Positions 1 through 6,972 of a stretch of 64,000 nucleotides of DNA are shown here, in pieces. The position numbers and the translations under genes were made by a program. Source of the stretch: Amoebidium appalachense (taxonomy: Eukaryota > Ichthyosporea); contig CAVNZM010000011.1 of assembly GCA_963693365.1 (NCBI GenBank), positions 3,906,001 to 3,970,000 of the forward strand, written 5' to 3'. Every line of letters begins with the position of its first letter. Position 1 is the first letter of the stretch. Under the pieces are notes generated by a model. It saw only the letters and a list, made by a program, of their open reading frames with translations, was not told the DNA's origin and made no database searches.

Positions 1-384
1 AGGGCCGATGCCTCAGAATTTGTCTTCATACATTCACAGACCGGAGCCACGACCGCCGCGAAACACACACTACCGAGGCCAAGCCTCGCTAACGTAAGAA
101 TCAACACGCGTACACCTAACCACACAAATTGGTCACCCGCTTCGCTACCCACTGCCCGTATCGAACTGGGAGTGGCCGCTTCGCTTGGCTTGGGCGGTTT
201 ACCAATCATCCCGATGCCCTCGTGGTTTGTCTACACGGACGACCTCGGCGTCCAATATGGATTTCGGGGTGTCAATGTTGCGATATGCATCGCGCGGTTC
301 TGGCGCTTCAGGCTCTGTCTTGACATGTTCCCGTTCCCTGCCATAACGTTGTTTCTTGCCGTCTTGGACCTCCGCGGCGCCTAG
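1..384 (+). CDS. Hypothetical protein, 5' end outside the window
   Basis: This frame is open from the first base of the window to a TAG at 382-384, giving about 127 codons. The first part is Thr/Ala/Pro-rich. The last 45 residues are aromatic and hydrophobic and could hold a membrane segment. No ATG is visible in the early part, so the start lies to the left. The next open frame begins only 8 bases after the stop, the tight spacing seen in the four genes that follow. I recognise no family. In GC-rich DNA a chance open frame of this length is possible. Confidence 0.3.
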   Translation, partial: RADASEFVFIHSQTGATTAAKHTLPRPSLANVRINTRTPNHTNWSPASLPTARIELGVAASLGLGGLPIIPMPSWFVYTDDLGVQYGFRGVNVAICIARFWRFRLCLDMFPFPAITLFLAVLDLRGA

Positions 385-392
385 AATTTTAT

Positions 393-761
393 ATGCTACA
401 AGTAATGCTCAACAACCTCTACGCCGTCTTCGCCCTTGCCGTCGGGTCGTTCGCTGCTCCACAGTGCATATACCAAAGCACCGGCCCCGCGTCCAGTCTC
501 GCAGCCACCGAGGCCGTCGCTGAAACCGCACCTGCGGTCTGGCCCCCCGGCATCCCCGCGCCGACAGACGATGAGGTCCCACTCGACTTCCCCGCCAGTG
601 GCTCCGGGTCACAGATTTCCTCTGATGATGACGTCACCCCGTCCCCAGCCACCCCCACCACTACCCCCGAGACTTTGGTGTGGCCACCCAGCATGACGCC
701 CGCACCTTCTGCCCCGGGACCCAAGGCCCGTTGGCAGTGCAACTGCACAGTCATGGACTGA
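393..761 (+). CDS. Small secreted or membrane Pro/Ser/Thr-rich protein
   Basis: This encodes 122 residues. After the ATG (393, or a second one at 405) comes a hydrophobic stretch of about 16 residues ending in Ser-Phe-Ala-Ala, which looks like a cleavable signal peptide. The rest is rich in Pro, Ser, Thr and Ala with acidic patches (residues about 50-110), like a mucin-type stalk, and ends with Cys-Asn-Cys. It sits 8 bases after the preceding frame and 25 bases before the next gene. No enzymatic motif is seen. It could be an exported or envelope-type protein; that is inference. Confidence 0.4.
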   Translation: MLQVMLNNLYAVFALAVGSFAAPQCIYQSTGPASSLAATEAVAETAPAVWPPGIPAPTDDEVPLDFPASGSGSQISSDDDVTPSPATPTTTPETLVWPPSMTPAPSAPGPKARWQCNCTVMD

Positions 762-786
762 GCTTTTATGCTCACCCACCTGTAGG

Positions 787-1949
787 ATGTCGAAGGCGCG
801 CTCCCGTATTCTCGACGACATGGCTTCACACATCGACTTCTCCGCCGCCATGGCACGACGGGCCTTTCCCCACGGACCCGCACTTCCAACCCCGTCCCGC
901 ACATCAGTGGTAGGCGATGCCTCCGCCCGGAGCTCACCCGCCCCGACCCAAGCGTCCCAGGCTCCCTGGCGATACCACTTTGTCAGCGGCGACACACATG
1001 GTGGCCCGCTGAAGATAGAGTTCTCCGCTCCCCGCTCGGTCCACGGTGTTCGCGTCCAGGGCGCACGGGTGCATTCCGTGTACGACGTGTCAGAGGGCTC
1101 CAACAGATTGGTGCTGGGGCTGTCGTTCCTCGACTCGCCAGATGGCCGCCACCCGGGCTCGTGGACACGTTCGACTGCAGACATCTACCTGCCGGTCGGG
1201 CACTATACAATCGGCGCCCTGTGCGCTGAATTGGAGGCCCGTCTAGATCAGGCCATCGCCGATTGCTACAAGCCCTCGTATAACATCGATGACATCGCAG
1301 ACCTCCTCGACGTGTTTCCGGATGCAGTCCCGTACTACGCAAAGGTCACACACACGGCCGTCATCAAGGCCGCCGCCGAGCGCAATGGCGAGGCATGGAC
1401 CCGCCAAGAAGACTTCCTCGCAAAGGACAGGTGGGCGCCGCGCACTTCGGGCCCCGCCGATCACCTGGCCCACGAGGTGCTGCAGCTGGCGCAGATACAC
1501 TATCGGGAGAACCCTTGGGCATGGCGAGAGCTGGCAAACGAGCGCGCGTCCTGGGTTTCGAGGTCGGCGGCCACGTCAGTCACAGCCTCACCAGCGGGTT
1601 GCCCCCGCTTGCAAGGTACTTCGACGGCCGCGACCACGCCCCCGTGGCCGAAGGCGACCAACAGCTTCCCTGCGCCGCAGACAACATCCAGTGCATCGTC
1701 GGGTCCACGCCTCCCCTGGCGCCTCGGGGCGCGCTGCTGGTCACGGTCATGCATGGCGAGACAAGCCTGCAGGGCCGCATCGTGTCCGCGGGTGTCCACG
1801 GCGCCGCCTGCGGCATCAGCGAAGACCTACAGGCGTCGCCGCAGCTCGCCACGTCGCTCGAGCACGTCGAGGGGCTGCGCGTGGCCGTCGTGGATGAGAT
1901 GGGGTACAGGGTCGGCGGTCGCTTCACCGTCCTAGTTGGGATCAAATAG
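787..1949 (+). CDS. Putative structural (minor capsid/penton-style) protein, one frame break
   Basis: Two overlapping frames together make one protein of about 387 residues. Frame 787 gives the N-terminal 255 or so residues, including a segment with the pattern Ile-Tyr-Leu-Pro-x-Gly-x-Tyr-Thr followed by a leucine-rich helix. The -1 frame takes over near 1545-1560 and runs to the stop at 1949, ending with an alternating hydrophobic strand around Asp-Glu-Met-Gly-Tyr. The Pro-Gly-x-Tyr motif followed by a helix, and the terminal Val-x-Val-x-Asp-x-x-Gly strand, are common in structural proteins of polinton-like and large DNA viruses. I infer a similar role from style only. The break may be a 1-base deletion or a sequencing error. 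No slippery heptamer is seen there. Confidence 0.45.
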
Positions 1950-1995
1950 CCGCTCGCGGTCTTGGGGTTGGACGTAATGCTGGTGTCTCACAGTG

Positions 1996-2403
1996 ATGTA
2001 TCTGGTACTGGTTGTGTGTGTCCTATGCGCGCTGACGTTTGCTGCAATCGCGGCTCGGCACCAGGCGGCGTCGGTGTGGCGGTCGGTGCGTGCGGCCATG
2101 GAAGGTCGTCCACTGCCCGACCCTGGACCCTACGCGGGCTGGGACGCAATCGCGTGCGGACAGGCGCTGTACGACAAGTACCTCGCCGAGGGCTTCGACG
2201 CTGACAGCGAGACCGTTCCGGACTGCCGCAGCTGTCCCCGGGTCCACATATCGAAGAACAACGGGCTCCGCTACTGGGACGTCAACAAGGGCGAGTGGTT
2301 CTCACAGACGCTTCCATATCAGGCCTTCGCCGCGAATTTGCGTGGCAGGTGCGCCTGGACTGCCCGCGTGGCATCCGCGCTGCGCCGCGAGCCGCTCAAA
2401 TAA
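1996..2403 (+). CDS. Small type I/II membrane protein
   Basis: This encodes 135 residues. Residues 1-20 are a strong hydrophobic segment, either a signal anchor or a signal peptide. The rest is soluble, with four cysteines and a Trp/Tyr-rich middle (Gly-Trp-Asp, Tyr-Trp-Asp, Trp-Phe). I start at ATG 1996 rather than the GTG just before it. The gene begins 46 bases after its upstream neighbour. Its TAA stop is built into an AATAAA signal, and the next gene starts 31 bases later. No family is recognised. The layout suggests a co-oriented block of exported or virion proteins. Confidence 0.5.
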   Translation: MYLVLVVCVLCALTFAAIAARHQAASVWRSVRAAMEGRPLPDPGPYAGWDAIACGQALYDKYLAEGFDADSETVPDCRSCPRVHISKNNGLRYWDVNKGEWFSQTLPYQAFAANLRGRCAWTARVASALRREPLK

Positions 2404-2404
2404 A
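2399..2404 (+). terminator. Polyadenylation signal overlapping the stop codon
   Basis: AATAAA lies across the TAA stop of the small membrane protein gene. The same economy appears at the HNH gene (18129-18134 on the other strand). This is typical of compact viral genomes. Confidence 0.5.
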
Positions 2405-2434
2405 GCTTGCCAAACAGGACTGTGTGCGATTTTC

Positions 2435-3190
2435 ATGTGGGTCTACCAAATGGACTTGCCCCCGTCACAGGTTTTCCCCCGCCGCCCCAGCGTGTCTACG
2501 TGGGTGTGGTGCCTGTGTGCCCTGTTCGTCCTCCTCGTCGTGTACGACGTCAACCGGCCCCGCTTTTACCGCTACATCACCACCCTCAAGTGCAGGCGCC
2601 CCTGCGGCATATGCAACAGCTGTCCGGTCTGCCCCCCCGAAAAGAAGTGCCCGGATTGCCCCACCTGTCCGACGTGCCCCACCCTGGCCCCCACAAAGTG
2701 CCCCACGTGCCCAACCTGCCCGACCTGCCCCCCCAAGGAGAAGTGCCCCGACTGTCCCTCCTGTCCCAACGCCCCCACCGCTGTCGTGAAGAAGGAGGAG
2801 CCACCAGCCAGTAGCATGGTGGGAAGCGGCAAAAAGATCGTGGGGTCCAGCACATCCTATGAGGCGATCGTGTCGCCCGACGGTCGGTACAAACTGGTGC
2901 AGGAGAGAGATGGGAACACCATAGTCGCCGAACGCGGCAGCAACAAGGTCCTCTGGGCACACAACAAGACCAACAACGGTACCGCGCCCTACTCTCTCGT
3001 CATGCAGGAGGACAACAATCTGGTGGTGTACGACGCAAAGGGTGCGGTCATATGGGCGTCGAACACCTACCGCAAGGGGAAGCTGGGCACGGCGATCCTG
3101 ACAATCGAGAACGACGGTGTCGCCTACGTGCGCGACGCCTACGGAACTGTGCTCTGGCAGTCGGGCCGGCCGGTGTCCGGACCCAATTAG
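2435..3190 (+). CDS. Membrane-anchored Cys-Pro-repeat protein with bulb-type (B-)lectin domain
   Basis: This encodes 251 residues. Order: short N-terminus, transmembrane segment at about 20-40 (Trp-Val-Trp-Cys-Leu...Val-Val-Tyr), then a Cys-Pro array at about 55-110 built from Cys-Pro-x-Cys-Pro steps. A basic/acidic linker follows, and then a B-lectin domain at about 125-245. One lectin repeat keeps the mannose-binding pattern QxDxNxVxY (QEDNNLVVY); the other two look degenerate. Known B-lectins bind mannose or other glycans, so a surface attachment role is plausible but inferred. The start at 2435 is the first ATG after the previous stop. A decayed PAN domain follows at once, which suggests the original protein may have been a longer lectin-PAN fusion. 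Confidence 0.75.
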   Translation: MWVYQMDLPPSQVFPRRPSVSTWVWCLCALFVLLVVYDVNRPRFYRYITTLKCRRPCGICNSCPVCPPEKKCPDCPTCPTCPTLAPTKCPTCPTCPTCPPKEKCPDCPSCPNAPTAVVKKEEPPASSMVGSGKKIVGSSTSYEAIVSPDGRYKLVQERDGNTIVAERGSNKVLWAHNKTNNGTAPYSLVMQEDNNLVVYDAKGAVIWASNTYRKGKLGTAILTIENDGVAYVRDAYGTVLWQSGRPVSGPN

Positions 3191-3480
3191 GTGCAGCGAT
3201 TGGATGACGGGCACGCCGGAAGGGATATTCGGTCGATGAAGGGTCGGTGGACGAAGTGAAGACTGCGTGCGTCGCAGAACCGAAATGCAAGTCTTTCTAC
3301 TGCTCGACCAAGGATAATGTTGGATGGCTCAAGACGGTCGGCGAAGCCGATTCAAAATTAGCTTCGTATCCGGGCAACAGCACATGGTTCCTCACGCGTT
3401 GGTTTGGGTTGTATTGGACGCTCTGGAGAACGTACGTACGTGCACCGTGCTCTGGAAGTCCGCACGATCTTCGGGCTCGG
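3191..3480 (+). pseudogene. Decayed PAN/Apple-type domain downstream of the lectin gene
   Basis: Frames after the lectin stop encode a PAN-like core: a Gly-Arg-Asp-Ile start, Ser-Val-Asp-Glu-Val-Lys, Cys, Pro-Lys-Cys-Lys-Ser-Phe and Trp-Leu-Lys, ending near Thr-Trp-Phe-Leu. The first part is in the lectin frame and the second (from about 3241) in another, so one base appears to be missing near 3239. A TAG separates the lectin from this piece. PAN domains bind proteins or sugars and often pair with lectin modules. I read this as the eroded C-terminus of the lectin protein. A separate small gene is the alternative. Confidence 0.4.
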
Positions 3481-3486
3481 GTATGA

Positions 3487-3657
3487 TGACGTAACGACAC
3501 CTCCCGATTGGGTGGGTGCTCGTGGACGTCCTTGATTGGATGGGCGCTCTTGGGCGGAAATCGCCATTGGGCGATGACGTCATCGTATCCCAAGCGGCAA
3601 CGGCCATTAAAATGGCTCCAAGAATCGCACCGGGCAAACACGGGAACCGACACAAGA
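3487..3657 (+). promoter_or_regulatory. CRE- and CCAAT-rich promoter region
   Basis: Upstream of the gene starting at 3658 are TGACGTAA (3487-3494) and the full palindrome TGACGTCA (3575-3582). Three ATTGG (reverse CCAAT) boxes lie between them. These are the classical ATF/CREB and NF-Y type sites of eukaryotic promoters. No clear TATA box is seen. Confidence 0.45.
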
Positions 3658-4106
3658 ATGGCGCTTATCACCGAGGCACCGTACTTTCTGCTCAAGGAGG
3701 AGGTCGACAACCCAGACCTCGAAGCCAACATCAGGGCGCACCTGTTCCACCCCACCGTCATGATCGACTTCTCGACCAGGAGCGCCATGGAGGTGATCAC
3801 CCTGGACATCGTAGCCCTCTTCTCACGCGATCTGAACCAGTCCATCACCGTCAAGCTGCCCCCCGGCCTCCGCCACCTGTGCATAACGAGCGCATGGGAC
3901 GACCAGTCGGAGAAGGGCGACCGTCTGATCCAACTCAACAGGTGAGAGCTCTTCGAGGCCGACGCCGCACTGCACCTCGTGGGCTTCGACGCCTGCACGG
4001 CGCTCGAGACCGTCGATGTCACCTTCTACGGTGACCTGTTCATCGAGGGCGTCATCGCGAACGCCTCTGCCGTCCAGTTGTCCGCGTGCTTCGTCCGCGG
4101 TCGCAT
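3658..4106 (+). pseudogene. Hypothetical Leu-rich protein, 5' half, split by Gypsy-1
   Basis: The frame from ATG 3658 continues across an in-frame TGA (3943-3945) to the Gypsy-1 insertion at 4107. It resumes in the same frame at 12364, once the element and one copy of the CGCAT duplication are removed. The whole would be 316 residues. Repeated segments of the type Leu-Arg-His-Leu-Cys-Ile, Ala-Leu-Glu-Thr-Val-Asp-Val and Cys-Lys-Thr-Val-Arg-Ile suggest a leucine-rich-repeat-like fold, with low certainty. The TGA sits inside AG|GTGAGAG, a perfect 5' splice-site consensus, but the frame stays open after it, so a nonsense mutation is simpler. The insertion makes the gene dead in this copy. Confidence 0.55.
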
Positions 4107-4716
4107 TGTAAACAGTTGAACTAGTTGGGATAAGGCAGAGAACAACTGAATCAGAATAAAGACAGAGAACGGGTAGTAAGGCACACGCGGCCAGGTTACT
4201 ATTTAATGTGCTCGTTCAGAGTGATCCCCCGTACTGGGACGGCTTGTTTATATAGCCCCCAGGTTCCGGATCATCTGGATGGGTGGCATTGATGCCTTCG
4301 TGACTTCTGACCAGTCAGAAGAGTGCGGTCGTCTTTATGTGCACACAGTGCACCATTAACATGAAGCTAACTAAAAGGATAACTTCGTGGCAAATGATTG
4401 GTCAATACTTAAGCCCGTTTAGGTTTATGCAACTGGGTCTGATTTCCTTATTGGTTCCGTTCGTTTAGCTATAGATGTCGCCTCCGTAGTGGATGAGACT
4501 TGCATTCCTATCCTAGCGGTTCTCGAATTCTATTGGTTCATACTGACTGCACGGCCACTGCATATTGCCGGCGCCGCGGCTCAGTCGTGAGCCGCAGCCC
4601 GCGGCTGTCGCGTGTGATATTGATCTGATCATATGTACACAATATCTACGTGATCACTATGATATGTACAGTATATTCGTAATAGTAAACATGTACGGCG
4701 TGTACAGATGTTTACA
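4107..4716 (-). repeat. Gypsy-1 3' LTR
   Basis: 610 bp, TG...CA ends (TGTAAACA inverted termini on both sides). On the minus strand there is a TATATAAA box near 4245-4255. It differs from the other LTR at about six positions, one of them TTCGT here versus TTTGT in the partner. Confidence 0.95.
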
Positions 4717-4731
4717 CTCCCCCCCCTTCTC
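4717..4731 (-). other. Gypsy-1 polypurine tract
   Basis: Directly upstream of the 3' LTR the minus strand reads GAGAAGGGGGGGGAG, the expected plus-strand primer. Confidence 0.8.
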
Positions 4732-4782
4732 GGGAGCCTGGTGGTATGGTCTGGAGACGGTAAACCACCAGGCTGAGGGAAG

Positions 4783-6972
4783 TTAGCGACGTCGGCGCTT
4801 CTTTCGTGCGGGCTGGCTGGCAGGGCCGGCCACCAAAGTACCTAGGTAGTCTGTGAGTGCTCCTGCGGCTGTGTCTTGCAGGCCGGAGTGAGGTTCCCAG
4901 GTGTCGTTCTTAGCCGTGTACCCTTTCCAACGAACTTTGTAAAGGGCTTGGGCAGTTGCCGAGTCGTACTTGTGGGCAATAATTTTTGCCACTTCGAAGG
5001 TGGGGGTGGGTGAATCTTGCGGACCAGAGTCGGCTGGCGTCATATCAACGTCGTCACGGGGAAAATACGGCTTCAAGTGACGTGCGTGTGCTCGAACGGT
5101 GTCCGTTGACCCAACCCGCTGAATTTCGTAAGACATGGGGGCGTCGGTAACGCGCCGCAGGACGCGATACGGACCTTCCCATTTAGGTCTGAGTGCCGTG
5201 GGTAGACTGTGGTCGGTGGTGGAGTCTGTGACTGCTTTCAACACCAGACCCTCGAGTTCTGTGGGTTCACGAGCATTTTTGTTAGCCGTGATTTTACTAC
5301 GACGGGCAGCTTCAGACATAATTCGTGTGACTGTTTGCCGGGCATACTGCACTCGTTGCAGTAGTTCTCGACGGTATTCCTCCGTCTCCGAGTCCATCCC
5401 ACATGAAGCCGCAATTGGGGGGCGGGGGGGCTCGACCGGATCTCTGCCATAAAGCATGAAGAATGGCGTGTCCCCCAAGGAAGAGTGGTAGGCGGTGCGG
5501 TAGGAAAACAGTACTTGCGGTAAGTAGTCAATCCATTCGTGGTGTTTATCCTGCACGAGAGTGGCAAGAATATTCTTAAGTGTGCGATTGAATCGCTCTA
5601 CGGCACCATTGGTCTGGGGGCTGTAGGGACTTGCAAAAATTCGTTTTGTAGCCAACACTCGACAGACATCTGTGACCAACATAGCTGCCAAATTCGCGCC
5701 GTTGTCTGATACTAAAAATTCCGGACGACCGTGACGGCAGTAGATGGAGTCTTCGAATGCCTTTGCCACATCTTCGGCTGTGGGTGTTTTGTGAAATAAA
5801 ATCACTTCCGGCCAGCGAGTGAAGAGGTCGAGAAACACCAACAGGGAAACTCTGAGATCAGATTTCGTAGGCATCTCAGTAATGTCCATAGACACGTATT
5901 GAAAGGGATAGGTGGGGATAAAACCATCGTGAATTCGTAGTTTCTTTTGCATTCGGGGTGTCTTCCGGTATTGACAGGCTTTGCATGTGGTTACCCACTG
6001 CACCGAGTCTTGCCATACACGTGGCCACCATGCTATCTGGGTAACACGGTGGAAGGTGCGTGCTGCGTCGAGGTGACCTGCGGTTGGGGCGTCGTGACAT
6101 GCGGCCAAAACGAGGCGCACAAGCGTAGACGGCACCCAAATTCGTGGTTCCTTGCTGGGTTTGCGGGGGCCACGCTGTTCTAGGACCCACACATACACAA
6201 GGTCATTGTCTATGGTGCAGCGACTAGCTTCCATCGCGATTTCGTTGCCAAATAATTCGTAGCCCGGTGCTTTTTCCAGGTAGGCCCTGACTTTCGCAAT
6301 GTGTTTATCAGCCTTCTGTGCTGACACATACTGTTCATAGGTGGGCATTCGTCCATCCGCTTTTGGGGGAATAAATTCTGGCGGCGTGGTATTAGGTTTC
6401 GTGGGTTCAGCTGGGGGTGGGTGGGTGGCAGCTTGTGCCTGCGCTGTCGCTGCGGCGGAGCGTGTTACCGCAAACACCGTGGACGAGCCCGAGACTGTGC
6501 CGATCAGTGAGGGGTATGTCAGCTCAGTATCTTCGGGTCCTGGTTGCGCATTTTCTTTAGATGGCCGAGAGAGTCCATCAGCATTGCTGTGGTGTTTGCC
6601 CGCCCTGTGCTGAATTTCGTATGTGTATGCGGAAAGCGCCATTTGCCAGCCTGCAACAACAGGTTCCGGTGCATCGCCGGTAGACAGAATGCGCGTCAAG
6701 CTGGAGTGGTCGGTTCGTAACAAGAAAGGAGCCCCATAGGTGTAAGCGCGAAATGCTTTGCACACAGCCCAATACACACCTAAGGCTTCCCTTTTATTCG
6801 CCGCATAATTTCGTTCACTCTTAGAGAGTGTTCTGCTAGCATAAGCTATGGGTCGTTCTTTGCCGTCATCACCTACCTGCGAAATCACTGCGCCCAGAGC
6901 ATACTGAGTGTGAAGCATCTGAGTCAACAATAAAAGGTTTGGTGAAATCGGGGTGAGCAAGCACAGGTGCAT
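4783..6972 (-). CDS. pol: Gypsy-1 Pol part B: RNase H, integrase, chromodomain
   Basis: Order along the protein: RNase H (Arg-Thr-Leu-Ser-Lys-Ser-Glu-Arg-Asn-Tyr..., Leu-Arg-Thr-Asp-His), then the HHCC zinc finger of integrase (His-Asp-Ala...His-Leu-Asp...Cys-Lys-Ala-Cys). The DDE core follows (Ser-Met-Asp-Ile, Ser-Asp-Asn-Gly, and Glu in Val-Glu-Arg-Phe-Asn). A C-terminal chromodomain (Tyr-Lys-Val-Arg-Trp-Lys-Gly-Tyr, then Asp-Thr-Trp-Glu-Pro) ends in a basic tail. Chromodomains of this class steer integration to modified histones. The frame overlaps Pol part A by about 100 bases in the +1 register. The break falls inside the RNase H start (Asp-Ser-Asp-Ala-Ser), so it is an indel or sequencing error rather than a natural boundary. 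Confidence 0.93.
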   Translation of the reverse strand: MHLCLLTPISPNLLLLTQMLHTQYALGAVISQVGDDGKERPIAYASRTLSKSERNYAANKREALGVYWAVCKAFRAYTYGAPFLLRTDHSSLTRILSTGDAPEPVVAGWQMALSAYTYEIQHRAGKHHSNADGLSRPSKENAQPGPEDTELTYPSLIGTVSGSSTVFAVTRSAAATAQAQAATHPPPAEPTKPNTTPPEFIPPKADGRMPTYEQYVSAQKADKHIAKVRAYLEKAPGYELFGNEIAMEASRCTIDNDLVYVWVLEQRGPRKPSKEPRIWVPSTLVRLVLAACHDAPTAGHLDAARTFHRVTQIAWWPRVWQDSVQWVTTCKACQYRKTPRMQKKLRIHDGFIPTYPFQYVSMDITEMPTKSDLRVSLLVFLDLFTRWPEVILFHKTPTAEDVAKAFEDSIYCRHGRPEFLVSDNGANLAAMLVTDVCRVLATKRIFASPYSPQTNGAVERFNRTLKNILATLVQDKHHEWIDYLPQVLFSYRTAYHSSLGDTPFFMLYGRDPVEPPRPPIAASCGMDSETEEYRRELLQRVQYARQTVTRIMSEAARRSKITANKNAREPTELEGLVLKAVTDSTTDHSLPTALRPKWEGPYRVLRRVTDAPMSYEIQRVGSTDTVRAHARHLKPYFPRDDVDMTPADSGPQDSPTPTFEVAKIIAHKYDSATAQALYKVRWKGYTAKNDTWEPHSGLQDTAAGALTDYLGTLVAGPASQPARKKRRRR

